From CAVTYH01 sp963773875 (GTDB lineage: Bacteria; Planctomycetota; Planctomycetia; Pirellulales; JADZDJ01), in the NCBI GenBank assembly GCA_963773875.1, contig CAVZCV010000006.1:62001-126000 (forward strand): a DNA stretch of 64,000 nt, given 5' to 3'. Of the stretch, positions 19,143-31,100 are shown one piece after another. The notes beneath the pieces are model-generated. The model did no database searches. It had not been told where the DNA came from and saw only the letters and a program-made list of their open reading frames with translations. The position numbers and the translations under genes were made by a program. Numbering within the stretch: the first letter of the stretch is position 1; the number at the start of each line of letters is the position of its first letter.

Positions 19143-20737
19143 GTGAACACCGCAGATTCTCATTCGCTGACGCAGTTCGATTTTCGACACGTATTGGCGC
19201 GACACTGGCGAAGCAGTGCGCTGTGTCTGCTTGCTGGTTTGGTGCTCGCAGTGCTAGCGGTCTGGCTGTTACCGCGGAACTATCGGTCACAGGCCGAACT
19301 GTACGTGCGTCTGGGACGCGATAGCACCTCGCTCGATGCCACCGCCACTCTCGGTCGCGCAGCATTGGCTTCCACGCTGCCCTCCACCCGCGAAAACGAA
19401 ATCAACACCGTCACCGAGATCTTGAGCTCGCGGCGCTTGCCGAACACGTCGTGGATACCGTAGGTCCCGCGGCCATTTTGCATGACCAGCTTCCCGGCGA
19501 GGCACCACCCAATCCAGAGTCGACGATCGCGGCGGAACATAAGTTCACCCCTGCGATTTCGCTGGTCTCGGCGCGCATCGAGCGCGCGGAGCCCGCTACG
19601 GTCTCCCCGGAAAATCCTCAACGTGAAGACGCGCTGGTGAAACTCCTGCGGATGATCCAAGTGCAAGCCGTCAAAAAATCGGACGTCGTTCGGGTGGACT
19701 GTGAAAGTCACAATCCGCAGCTCTCCCAGCGAATCGTCACCACGCTCGTGGACCGCTACCTGGCGGAACATTTGCGGTTGAATCGCACGTCCGGCGCCCA
19801 TGAGTTTTTGGAGAAGCAAGCCGCTGAGAAGCATGACCTGCTAAGCCACACCGCGGAACTGCTGCGGACACTCAAAGACCGCACCGGACTGACCGCGCCG
19901 GAGACGCAGCGCGAACTGCTGGCCACGCGCACTCCCGCATGCAGGAGGAGCTGTTTACCACGGCGACTGCGCTGGCCAGCTGCCGAGGCCCAAGTGCAAG
20001 CCCTGCGCGAAAAAATGAAGTCCGTTCCCGAAACCACGGTCACCGCGCATACCGTGGGCATGGAGACCCACGGGATTGAACTCATGCGCAACGAACTGTA
20101 TCGGCTGCAGATGGTGGAGCAGGAGATGGCCAGCAAATACACCGAAGAGAACGTGCTCTTGAAGCACGCTCACGAAGCGCGCGGCCGCAGCGAAAGAGGG
20201 CTTTGATGCCGCCACGGCCTCCCATGAACAGACCACCAGCGGTCCCAACACGGTCTATGAGCAAAGTCAACTGGAACTGGTGCGGCTGGATCCCTTGCTC
20301 GGCGCTGCGCCAAAGCGGAAGAGCAGCGCGGCCAGCTGGCCGAAGTGCAAGAACAAATCAAAGCCTTCAATGCCGACGAGCTGCAAATTGCTGAATTGAC
20401 GCGCAATTTGAAACGCTACGAGGCGGAGTATCAAAACTATGCGGAGCACCTCGAGCAAGCTCGGATCGATCAAGCCCTCGAGGCGGAACGCATCTCGAAT
20501 ATTAGCATCATCCAGCCGGCCACGTTCGAACCCAAGCCGGTGCGGACGAAATCCTTGCTGGTGGCCGGTTGCTTGCTCCTCCTGGGGCTGTCGCTAGCGG
20601 TGGGATTGCCGCTGCTGCTGGAATCACGTCACCGAACAACCAACGATGCCCAGCTCGTTGGAGATTTCCCGAAACATTCCGTGTTATCGCCGACACCCCG
20701 TCGGGTGTCAGAACAATTGGCGGGCCATCCTTCCTAG
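19143..20737 (+). CDS. Wzz/GumC-type polysaccharide chain-length determinant (several frameshifts)
   Basis: Inner-membrane co-polymerase that sets exopolysaccharide length. An N-terminal Wzz segment (FDFRHVLARHWRSSALCLLA, then a transmembrane helix and YRSQAELYVRLGR) leads to a long coiled-coil periplasmic region. A second transmembrane helix (LLVAGCLLLLGLSLAVGLPL) is preceded by the typical ISIIQPATFEPKPVRTKSLL and ends the protein. There is no C-terminal kinase domain, so this is a PCP of the GumC/ExoP-N type without autokinase. The gene is split by indels near 19430, 19930, 19980, 20190 and 20310; the coiled-coil frames line up once these are bridged. GTG 19143 is a plausible start, although the frame is open from 19059. 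Confidence 0.8.
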
Positions 20738-20916
20738 CGCGATCGATCGTTGGGCCAGAAGACAATTTGAGGCACTGCAGTCCTGAGTGGAACACTGCGC
20801 TGGCGTCGTCTGCCGACTGCTGCCGACTGGCGGCGGCAGCCGGGCTGCGGGACTGCAGACATTCTGGAGTTAGTGGTTTGTGAACGGACTTCTTGAGATC
20901 AACAGGGGTAAACAAC

Positions 20917-21997
20917 ATGTTTCTCGCGAGACTTCTCCACCGATGTCGATTCCGCAAGAAAGATACTGACCTGGCGCTGGCCAGCTTGCGCTCCACCACG
21001 CACATGCGCGCGATCATCGAGCGCGAACGATCCGCACCGATCGACTGGGGATCGAGTTCGCCGTGCTCAAATTCAAACACAGCGGCGAGTCCTCAGAGCC
21101 CGACGTTTCTCTGGCCAGCCTGCTGGCAGTCCTGCAGGGGCGGTTGCGCTGTACCGACGAAATTGGCTGGTTGGCGCGCGAGAAATGGGGGTCGTCCTCC
21201 CCGGCACGCCGCTGGAGGGAGCGCAGACGGTGATCGGCGACATTTTTGAACGGCTGCCGAACGGGCCGCCACCGGATTGTGAGATTCTGACCTATCCGCC
21301 GCGGCAGCTGCAGGATCCATCCTATTCGATCGGCGAGTCCAAGGAGGCGTGCGACCCCCACCCCAGCGTGGCCCTGATGGAGACGCTCTTTCTGCAGCCC
21401 ACGCCGGTTTGGAAGCGGGCTGTGGATATTGTGGGGGCCGTCACCGGATTGATTCTGCTCTCACCGCTATTGGCCGCCACGGCCCTGGCCGTGCGGCTGT
21501 CTTCACCCGGTCCGGCGCTGTTCGTGCAATGGCGCAACGGTCTGGGTGGAAAACATTTTCGGATGTACAAATTTCGGACCATGGTGGCCGGCGCCGAACG
21601 GCAGCAAGTCGCGTTATTGGCCCGCAATGAACAACAAGGACCCGTGTTTAAGATTCAGGATGATCCGCGCATCACGCGTGTCGGACGGTTTTTGCGCAAA
21701 ACAAGTATCGACGAGCTGCCGCAGTTATGGAATGTGCTGAAGGGGGAGATGTCGCTGGTGGGACCCCGTCCGCCACTGCAAACCGAAGTGCAGAAGTATG
21801 AAGGCTGGCACCGCCGCCGCCTTCAGGTGACCCCCGGGTTGACTTGCATCTGGCAGGTCCAGGGCCGCTCACTCACACCTTTCACCGAATGGATGCGCAT
21901 GGACCTGCGCTATATCCAGTCGCGCTCGATCCGGACGGATTTGGGACTGTTGCTACAAACCATTCCTGCGGTTGTCTTGCGCCGCGGCGCCAGCTAA
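20917..21997 (+). CDS. Undecaprenyl-phosphate sugar phosphotransferase with GGDEF-like N-terminus (one frameshift)
   Basis: Initiating transferase of exopolysaccharide synthesis. It moves a sugar-1-phosphate to undecaprenyl phosphate at the inner membrane. The C-terminal bacterial sugar transferase domain (about 21410-21990) shows the membrane helix AVDIVGAVTGLILLSPLLAA and the motifs MYKFRTM, KTSIDELPQLWNV, GEMSLVGPRPP and TPGLTCIWQV. The N-terminal 150 residues (TDRLGIEFAVLKF, LAVLQGRLRCTDEIGWL, MGVVLPGTPLEGAQTV) resemble a diguanylate-cyclase fold whose GGDEF signature is replaced. A frameshift near 21030-21040 sits inside this part. ATG 20917 has CAGGGG upstream. The domain pairing suggests nucleotide or c-di-GMP-linked control, which is an inference. 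Confidence 0.87.
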
Positions 21998-22056
21998 GGC
22001 TGCGCCGTTCGCTCTCCCTCAAAGTTTTGCTGCTGTGATTCCTAGTAACGTGTGAT

Positions 22057-23421
22057 ATGGCAACGCTCGTCACGACCCTCCCTGAAGCGCACGCTCCGCA
22101 GCCCACGGCCACGTCGCTGCGATCTGCGCGAGCGGCCTCACGGGTTGGCTGTGGGGAATCATCCAGCGTCCGGATGTGCGTAATGGTACGCTGTCGCTCT
22201 TCGACCAAGCAGTCGTCAGTGGTACGAGCTTTATCACCAGCGCGATCATCGGCCGGCTGTGCGCGACGGGGGATCTGGGGATTTATTATCTGGCGCTCTC
22301 GATTGTCTATCTGGCCAAAGGCGTTCAAGAGCAATTGGTTTCGGCACCCTACGTGATTTACTGCCGCAGACGTAGCGGTCTCGCCCAAGCGCTGTATGCG
22401 GGCAGTTCCCTGCTGCACTCGTTGGCACTTTCTGGGCTGACCCTGCTGCTGCTCATGGGCGGCATGGGCTTACTGACCTGCGGGATCGGTCCAACTGGAC
22501 TCAAGCCCGTGGTTTGGGCCCTCCTGGGAGCGCTTCCGCTCCTCCAATTGCGCGAGTTTCTGCGCCGCCTCGCGATCGCACATTTACAGCTGTGGACGGC
22601 CGTGGCGATTGATGTGGCGGTCGCGGCTCTGCAAATCGGCGGCTTACTGGTTCTGGGAATCACTGGACATTTGACGATCCCGCTGGTCTACCTGACGATT
22701 GGAAGCGCCTGTGGGCTCGCCGCCGCCGGTTGGTTTTTCTCCGAGCATCCGCCCTTGCGATTTGCTTGGACCAGGGCCTGGGCCGACTGGCGTCACAACT
22801 GGGGGTTTGCGCTGGGCGCTGGGGAGCCACATTCTCAGTTTTGGGACACCTCTGCTGACTCCCTATTTACTGTTGGCCACGCACGGCAGCGAAGCCGCGG
22901 GAGTCTTGGCGGCCTGCGCGGGCATTGTGGGCACGGCCACCATGTTTTTGGTGGGGTTGGTTTCCTTTCTGATCCCTCGCGCCGCGTTGGCCTATTCCGA
23001 AGGTGGGCCGCGCGAACTGCGGCATGTTCTGCGGGTCGCCACCGGCGTCTATCTGGCGGTCTTAGGAAGTTTCGCCGCGCTCGTGTGGATTTTCGGAAAT
23101 CTACTGTTGGTGGTGGTCTACGGCAATAAATACTTTGGGCACGGCGCCGTGGTGGGAGTTCTGGCCCTGGGCACGCTGGTACAAAGCTTCGGGGCCACAT
23201 CTGGGATTGGACTGTGGGCCATCGATCGGCCGCGCGCGAACATGGCCGCTGACGTGGCCACGCTCTTGGTGACGTTGGCGGTCATGGCCTGTTTACTTCC
23301 CACGCTGGGGGTCCTGGGCGCGGCGCTGGGGGACCTGGCCGGCAAGAGTGTTGGCACGGTGGTGCGCTATCTGACGCTGCGACGTTTTCTGCAGGCACTT
23401 CCCCAGTACGGAACCAGTTAA
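22057..23421 (+). CDS. Wzx-type oligosaccharide flippase (two frameshifts)
   Basis: Multi-pass membrane protein of the MATE/Wzx polysaccharide transport superfamily; it should flip lipid-linked repeat units across the inner membrane. The start of the fold is NGTLSLFDQAVVSGTSF, ITSAIIGRLCATGDLGIYYL. About twelve hydrophobic segments follow, ending ALGDLAGKSVGTVVRYLTLR. Frames change near 22150 (after the Ala/Pro-rich N-terminus) and near 22820 (WGFALGA, then SHILSFGTPLLTPYLLLATH). The two indels cancel, giving about 454 aa, normal for the family. It is 60 bases after the sugar transferase and 7 bases before the polymerase. Confidence 0.85.
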
Positions 23422-23427
23422 GCTCCT

Positions 23428-24760
23428 ATGATAGCGCCCGCATCCAACAGCGACTCTTGGCCAGCGTCACGCGGGCGCACGGCGATCCTGTGGACGACGA
23501 TTGGCGTCGTGGCCGTCTGTTTTTACTTCATCGAGCATCGCAATTCCTTGGTCTCCAGTCTGGAGGCCTTTACGGTCAGCGGCGAGCAGATGACGGAACA
23601 AGCGGCCGAAGGGGACTTGGGGCGCCGCGTGGTGATTCCCCTGCTCGGGCTCTATGGCGCGCGCTGCTGCTGTTGCCCGGCCGGTATCGACTCCGGCTGG
23701 ATTCAGGTTTGGGCTGGCTGTTGCTGAGTTTATTCAGCTGGAGCGGGCTGAGCATTCTGTGGTCGGAAGACCCAGCCCTCACGGTCCGCCATGTGAGTGT
23801 CCTGGTATTTTGTTCACTCGCGGCCCTGGGAATCGCTCGGCAGCTGACGCTCCGCGAATTGTGCCTGCTGGCCTTGGTGGTCACCGCGGTGCACATCGTC
23901 AATGGAATCCGCACCGAGTTGACACTCGGCACATTTCATCCCCTGGCCGCCGATTACCGCTTCGCCGGCACGGTCCATCCCAACGTGCAGGGACCGTACT
24001 GCGCCCTGTTGGCACTCAGTGCAGGATTTCTTGCTGGGCGAGTCCGCAGGGGACGACTCGTGTTATGGAGTATCTGCCTGGCGGCGGTCGTGCTGCTGCT
24101 CTTAACCAAATCGCGCACGGTCTGTGCCGCCTTAGTCGTCGGCGTGTTGGTCTACCAATCGTGTCGCCTCTCGTGGCACAAATGGCTGGCGATCACGACG
24201 ACCGTGGTGGGCAGCCTGGCGGCGCTGGGCTGCTTAGGTCTGCTGCTGACGGATGATCTGGAAGATCAGGCCGCGAAATTGGTATTGATCGGTCGGCCGG
24301 ATGAGGCGGATTCGCTGTCCGGCCGCGTCCCGCTCTGGCAAGAACTCGTCCCGCACGCCGCGGAAAATCTGCTGCTGGGTCACGGATATGCCACTTTTTG
24401 GAGCCCGCGCGGATCGATCGGTTTTCCGACTCCTATCAATGGACCGTCTCCAATGGACACAACGCCTATTTAGATGTGCTGCTGGATCTGGGCGCCCCGG
24501 GCTTGGCCCTGAGCACCATGATCTTGGCGCTGGGCGCGTGGGGTGCCTTCCGCGGCTATCACCGCAGCGGCGACACGGCATATGGCTTTTTGCTGGTGCT
24601 GATTGTCAGTCGGTCACTGATGGGGCTGTTAGAGTCCGCCCTCTGGAATCCCACCAGCTTCTGCACGCTGGTCATGCTCTGCGGTTTGGTGCATCTGGGC
24701 CTCTGTCAGGAAATCGCGTCGCGGGCAGGCGCAATTCCCTTAGCGCGAGAGGGAGGATGA
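23428..24760 (+). CDS. Wzy/O-antigen ligase-type polymerase (two frameshifts)
   Basis: Polytopic membrane protein of the O-antigen ligase/polymerase family. The central part (YRFAGTVHPNVQGPYCALLA, LLLLTKSRTVCAALVVG, LSGRVPLWQEL, LLLGHGYATFW) shows the conserved N-x-x-G, SR-T and SGR-W motifs of the large periplasmic loop. It continues after a second break with SNGHNAYLDVLLDLG and LSTMILALGAWGAF. Breaks lie near 23650 and 24420. The enzyme should join flipped repeat units in the periplasm. About 444 aa once bridged. It starts 7 bases after the flippase stop, so the two are probably cotranscribed. Confidence 0.85.
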
Positions 24761-24870
24761 ACCATGCGGATCATTTGTGCACCAAAACCGGGACGGTCGC
24801 CAGCCGTTCGATGTCCACCCGCCGCACCGATGCGTCAACTCACTGAATTACATCTGGAGGAGAGCTTGGA

Positions 24871-25880
24871 ATGGCCACCACGTTGATTAGTGTCGTCGTC
24901 CCGACCTTTAACCGCGCGGAGATGCTTGGCGAGGCGCTGCAAAGCTTGATTCGCCAAGACACACAGGGCGCATTCAGTTACGAGCTTGTTGTCGTCGATA
25001 ATGCCTCGACCGACTCGACCAAAACGATCATCCAGCGCGCCGCCCAAGAGTCGCCGGTGAGTGTCCGCTATATCTACCATACCACGCCGGGAGACGCACC
25101 CAGCCGCAATCGCGGCCTGGCCGAGGCCCGTGGCAAATGGATCGCGTTTTTCGACGACGATGAATTGGCCGCACCCGATTGGCTGTACCAGTTGCACCTG
25201 GCGGCCGTGACATCGGCGCGGAAGTGATCGGGGGTGCGGTGCAGGTGCACTTGCCAGCGGACGTCCTGGCGCAGTTTGGACCCTATGTGCGCCGGACTTC
25301 ATTTCGAGAGACGGATTACGCCACCACGCTGCGCCGGATCGAAGGCAAGTATCTGCCGGGATGTGCAAATTCGTTTGTGGCCCGCAGCGTGTTCGACAAA
25401 TTGGGCACATTTGACGCCAACAACGCCTGGGGGGGATCCGATTACGATTTCTTTTTCCGCGCCCGCAGCGCCGGCGTGGTGATGTACTTTGCACCGGAGG
25501 CGATCATCCGCCACCGCATTCCGCCCAACCGACTGACGCCCGCCTACCTGCATTGGGATGCCGAACAAGGGTGCCACACGATGGCGGCGCTCCAATTCAA
25601 ATACCAAGGGCGCTTGCTGAATGCCGCCTCATGCCTGGCGCGGGTCGGGCAAACGCTCGGCGTGCTCTTGCCCAGCCTGTTGTGGGCCCGGCTCCAACAG
25701 CAAGCTCCGGCCGCGCTCGATTACCGCGTGCGAATCTGGCGGAACCAGGGCTACCTCCGCCGAAGTTTGTCACTGTGGGCGCCGCGCTGGTTTTCCCAAG
25801 AGCGCCATTTTGCCGCCCTGAAGTTCCGCGCCGGCCGCACGCTGAGTCAAGACACGCCGCCGATGGGGGCCGCCACGTGA
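24871..25880 (+). CDS. Glycosyltransferase family 2 (one frameshift)
   Basis: Cytosolic GT-A glycosyltransferase. VVVPTFNRAEMLGEALQSLI and VVVDNASTDSTKTII form the nucleotide-binding half. FFDDDELAAPDWL holds the DXD metal site. After a break near 25205 come YLPGCANSFVARSVFDKLG and FDANNAWGGSDYDFFFRAR, the acceptor-side ED-like motif seen here as GSDYDF. A GGAGGAG site precedes ATG 24871. The stop overlaps the GTG start of the next glycosyltransferase (GTGA), a translational coupling pattern. Sugar specificity cannot be read from sequence. Confidence 0.87.
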
Positions 25881-27098
25881 AAGTGCTGCAAGTTTTCAAT
25901 GATTACCGCACCTATTGCGGTGGCGAGGGAACCGTGGTGGAGATGATCCAGGCGCTGTTGGAAAAACACGGCCACACCGCCTCTCTGTTCATCCGTTCCA
26001 GTAAGGGACTGGAGCACAGTTTGCTCGGGAAGGTGCGCGCTTTTGCCAGTGGGATTTATAGCCGCAGTTCGTACCGCCACATGGTGCACACGCTACGCAA
26101 GGAGCGGCCCGATCTGGTGCATGCCCACAATCTCTATCCGTTGATTTCCCCGTCCGTGCTCGTGGCTTGTCGGCGCGCGGCCGTGCCGGTGGTCATGACC
26201 ACCCATAACTATCAACTCACTTGTCCGGTCGTGAATCATTTGCACCAAGGTCGCGTCTGCGAGCGCTGCCTGGGCGGTCACGAATACCACTGCCTGCTGC
26301 AAAACTGCCGCGAGAACAGGGCCGAGAGCCTGGCCTATGCCCTGCGGAGTTTTACCGCGCGGAAGCTGAAGCTGTTTCAGCAAAACGTGACGTTGCATGT
26401 GGTGCTCAGTGCCTTTGCCAAACAGCAGCTCGTCCGCCAAGGGTATGACCCGGGACGGATCGCGGTGCTGCCGAACATGGTGCCCCTGGGACCGGAGCGT
26501 ACGACTCGCGACGCGGGTCAGTATGTGGCGTATTCCGGACGGATCAAAGATGAAAAAGGGGTGGATGTGCTGGTGGCCGCGGCCGCGCAGCTGCCCGATA
26601 TCCCCTTTCGGATCGCCGGCGACGGGCCGCTGCTCGATGCGCTCCGCGACCGCGCCACGGCGAACGTGCAATTCGTCGGGCGACTTGAGCATGGACCACA
26701 TGGCGACCTTCTATCAGGGGGCCCGATTCCTGGTCGTTCCCAGCAAATGGTTTGAAGGTTGTCCATTGGTGGTTTCCGAAGCCATGGGTCACTCGCTGCC
26801 CGTCGTTGCTTCTCGCATCGGCGCCTTGCCCGAATTTGTCGAGGAGCGCGTCACGGGACTGCTGTTTGATCCGGGGAACGCCGTGGACCTGGCCCAAAAA
26901 ATAAGCACGCTTTGGAACGATCCGCCGCAGTGCCGACAGCTCGGCGATGCCGGTCGCCGCAAGGCCGCTCAGCAGTACAACGAAGCTCATTATTATGCCC
27001 AGCTAATGTCCATCTATGGCCAGGCCATCGAGCTGCTCCGGCAACCACAAGCGACCGCGAAAGTTGCCGGCGACACACGTTTCGGCCTGAGTGCCTAG
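25877..27098 (+). CDS. Glycosyltransferase family 4 (one frameshift)
   Basis: GT-B retaining glycosyltransferase of about 406 aa. The N-terminal domain starts MKVLQVFNDYRTYCGGEGTV, and THNYQLTCPVVNH follows. The C-terminal domain has AYSGRIKDEKGVDVLVAAA and, after a break near 26690, FLVVPSKWFEGCPLVVSEAM with the E-x7-E type donor site, then GALPEFVEERVTGLLF. A Cys-rich segment (CERCLGGHEYHCLLQNC) after the acceptor loop is common in a subset of exopolysaccharide GT4 enzymes. The GTG start overlaps the previous stop by four bases. It should add one residue of the repeat unit. Confidence 0.87.
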
Positions 27099-27126
27099 CC
27101 CACCATTTTTTCGAAGGACTGAGTCC

Positions 27127-28085
27127 ATGACCGCCGCGACCAGCTGGCCTGCCAAAGTTAATTTGTTCGGAGTGGGAGTCAGCGCCGTCCAAGGGGAGCG
27201 CGCCTGTGAGGCCATCATGGCGGCGGCACATGCCCGGCAGTCGGCCGTGGTATCCGCCTTTTCCGTGCACGCGCTCATCGAAGCGGCGACGCGGCCCGAA
27301 TTAGGCGCCAGGTGAATCGCTTCGCCATGGTCACTGCCGACGGCCAGCCGGTCCGCTGGGCGCTGAACTGGCTGCACGGGGCCCAGCTGGAGCAGCGTCT
27401 GACCGGCAGCGAGCTCATGTGGCGCTTGTGTCAACGGGCCTCCACGGAGGGAGTGCCCATTTATTTGTACGGTAGTACACCGCAAACGCTAGCAGCTTTG
27501 AGCGTTAATCTACGGCGGGCTTTTCCGGCGCTGCAGATCGTCGGCGCGGAGTCGCCGCCGTACCGCGCGCTATCGGCCGAAGAAGTCACGGCGATGATCC
27601 AGCGCGTGAATGCCAGTGGTGCGGGGCTGATGTTTCTGGGTTTGGGTTGCCCCAAACAAGATTTGTTTGCCGCCGAACACACGGACCAGCTCAAGGTCGT
27701 GCAACTCTGCGTCGGCGCCGCTTTTGATTTCCATGCGGGGACGAAGCCCATCGCTCCCTCGTGGATGCAGCGCTGTGGCCTGGAATGGCTGTTTCGCTTG
27801 CTGCATGAACCGCGTCGGCTTTGGAAACGCTACCTGGTCACCAATACCAAATTTGTGGGCAAGTTCTGCATGGCACTGGTCGCGCTTCAGTGGCGCCGCA
27901 TTGCCCAGCCCGGGAGTCGCCCACTGGTTGTCGACGTAACAGGTGTCGGCGAGACGGTAGGTTCGCCTGTGACGCGAGCGGAGACGAGGCATGGGCTAGC
28001 CGGGCAACACACTGGTGCGGCGATGCGGCCCCGAGCGGCGCTCGCACCGGTAGCCACCGATCACGAGCAATTATTAGCTGAATAG
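27127..28085 (+). CDS. WecG/TagA/CpsF-family glycosyltransferase (one frameshift)
   Basis: GT26 enzyme using lipid-linked acceptors. FGVGVSAVQGERACEAIM and VVSAFSVHALIEAA open the domain. After a break near 27312 follow MVTADGQPVRWALNWLHG, PIYLYGSTPQTLAALSVNLR, LMFLGLGCPKQDLF (the family's PKQ motif), VGAAFDFHAGTKPIAPSWMQ and the C-terminal LEWLFRLLHEPRRLWKRYL that supports membrane association. One missing base restores about 319 aa including a Ser/Ala-rich tail. ATG 27127 fits the family's N-terminus. The copper-radical oxidase gene starts only 69 bases after its stop. Confidence 0.87.
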
Positions 28086-28154
28086 CGAGTCAAGCTCTCA
28101 CTAGCGCTTGGCCGTCGTAGACGGTTCGCCGGTGGGAGAGAAGGAGTGGAAAGC

Positions 28155-31100
28155 ATGCGATTTTTCTCGAAGGCGGCCAGCGGGAACCGAAGAAAATTGA
28201 ATGCCCGTGGGCGGCTCTGTCGGATTGAAAAGTTTGAAGCGCGACTGTGTCTGCACGAGGGGGGCGATCCCAACGACTGGTTGGATCATTTCAACGACGA
28301 CAATGCGGTGGCCGCACAACTGGCGACCGCAGACCCATCGCAAGTCGCACAGCTCTCGGCCGCGGCTCAGGGTTCGCTAGCCGACCCAGCGTCCGTCGGA
28401 CAATGGGGACCACTGCAGAATTGGCCTGTGGAATTCATCAACGCAATGATGTTGCCGACCGGCAAAGTCATGGGCTGGGACCGGTTAATGAACTTGCGGC
28501 TGTGGGACCCCGTGACCAATCAAATCACGATCCCCAATAATCCGGGTTACAACATCTTTTGCACTGGCATGTCACTGCTCGCCGACGGAACCGTGCTGCT
28601 CACCGGCGGGCATGTCGACAATCTCGTGGGACTGCCGTATGCCTCGATCTATAACCCGTTCACGGATACGTGGACCCAGCTGCCGAACATGAATGCCGGG
28701 CGCTGGTACCCCTCTTCGACCACACTGGCCAACGGCGATGTGTTGATCCTGTCCGGTGCCACGAACCAAGCCGGTTCCGACGATCCGTTGCCGCAAGTTT
28801 TTGATGTCACCGCCAATCAATGGATCGACTTGACGACGGCGCAACAGTCTTTGCCCCTCTATCCGCGCACGTTTTCGGCGCCCAATGGCGATGTGTTCAT
28901 TGCCGGCTCGCAGCCTTTGTCAGAATATATCGATACCTCAGGCACAGGTCTGCTGATTCCGGTGGCCAACCGGATTGAGCCCAATCGCGATTATGGCTCG
29001 GCCGTCATGTATGCCCCCGGCAAAGTGTTGTACGTGGGGGGCGGTTCGCCCGCGACCAATACCGCCGAGATCATCGACTTGAATCAGCCCACTCCGACCT
29101 GGCAAGCCGTGGCTCCGATGGCCTTTGCGCGCCGCAATTGCAATGCGACGCTGTTGCCCGACGGGGAGGTATTGATCACCGGGGGCAATACGGGTTCGAG
29201 CAACTACGATGGTGACCCGGTGACTGCGGCGGAGATTTGGAATCCCCAAACGCAAACCTTTACGATACTGCCCAACGAAGCCGACATACGCTGGTATCAT
29301 TCCACCGCACTGCTGCTGCCCGACGGGCGCGTCTTATCGGGCAGCGGGGACTTCCATTTAACCGAGCAGGTATATTCCCCAGCGTATTTGTTCGCTGGCG
29401 CCCGGCCCACGATTACTTCCGCGCCGGGCACCGTGCGCTATGGCGACAACTTCTTTGTCGGCACGCCGGATGCGGCCACGATCACTAGCGTCCGCTGGAT
29501 TCGACTGGGAACCGCCACGCACGCGGAAAACTGGGACCAGTATGCCATCGATGCGTCGTTTGCCCGCGTGTCCGGGGGACTCAATGTGGCGGCGCCTTTC
29601 ACACCGAACAGTTCGCCGCCAGGCTATTACATGTTGTTTATCCTGCGCGATAACGTTCCGTCCGTGGCCGCCATTGTGCGCGTGGGGGCGACGTTGCCAG
29701 TGCTGTCCGCCAAAGACATCAGTGTCACAGAAAGTGCCAATGGCACCAGCACCACGGCCGTGTTCACGGTGAACCTGTCCCTCTCCAGGCGCAGACCGTG
29801 AGCGTGCACTATGCCACGCAAAGCGGTACGGCCCTCGCCGGTCAGGATTTCACGGCGCAGGCCGGCGATCTCGTTTTTCCCCCGGGAGTAACAAGCCAAA
29901 CCGTCTCGGTTCCCATTCCGGGGGACGCCCTGACGGAGGCGGACGAATCATTTTCGCTCGTGCTCTCGGCGCCGAGCGGCGCCACCCTCGAATCCAACCA
30001 GATCCAGGGGGTGATTCATGATTTCAACGCCTTGCCGCTCGTGCAAATTCAAGGCACGACCATCCAGGAGGGCAATGCGGGAACGAGCCCTGCAAATTTC
30101 GTGGTCACGCTGTCGGCGCCCAAAAGCCAACCGATCACTGTCGCCTATACGACCGTGGACGGCACCGCCACCTCCACCAAGGACTATCTCGCGCAAAGCG
30201 GCACCTTGACCTTCAATCCGGGCGAAACCCAGAAGACCATCACGGTGCCCGTGATTGGCGACACTCTCGATGAACCTCATAATCAGTTTTATGTCCGCTT
30301 ATCCGCGCCGGTGGGAGCAGTGATCGACGTCGCGCAGGCCCGTTGCTATATCTACAACGACGACGATGCGGTCTTTATTTCGCTGCCAACTACGGCGACG
30401 ATCACCGAACCTAGTAGTGGCGGCGTGGCCAACCTGGTGATCACCGCCACGCTCTCGGCGGCCAGCGGTAAGACGATCACCGTGGGTTGGCAAACCCTGG
30501 CCGATGGAACGGCCGTCGACGGTAAGAATTTTATCGGGCAGTACGGCGGACTGACTTTCAGCCCGGGTGTCACCACCCAAACGTTGACCATCCCGATTGT
30601 CGGCGACTTGATCAAGACGCCCAACTTGACGTTTTCGATCCAACTGCAATCGTCATTGATCAATGCGACCTATGGCAATACGGCGACGCAGGTGACGATC
30701 GTCAACAGCGATTTACAGCCGACCATTTCGCTGGCCAATGCCTCGGTCACGGAAGGTAACTCGGGGACCAAGCAGTTGACGTTCACAGCCACCCTGTCGG
30801 CGCCCGTGAATCAAGCGATTTCTGTAAGCTACGCCACCTCGGCCGGATCTGCGACCGCGACGAGTGATTATACGCAGAGCTCGGGCGTGTTGACGTTTGC
30901 CGCCAATGCGACGACGGCCACCTTTACCGTACCGATTCGTGGCGATACCAGTGCCGAATCCAATGAGACGTTTAACGTCACACTCAGCAATCCCGTGGGC
31001 GCCACCATCGCAGTCGGCCAGGCGGTAGGCACGATTCTCGACGACGACGGTGCGCCCGTACCTGCCGCCCCCACGGGCTTCGCGGCCAGCGCTGCCTTTG

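Noticed and set aside
19143..20737. Programmed ribosomal frameshifting in the chain-length gene and others
   Set aside because: Too many breaks, with no shared slippery site or downstream structure, and housekeeping genes are also affected; sequencing error is simpler.
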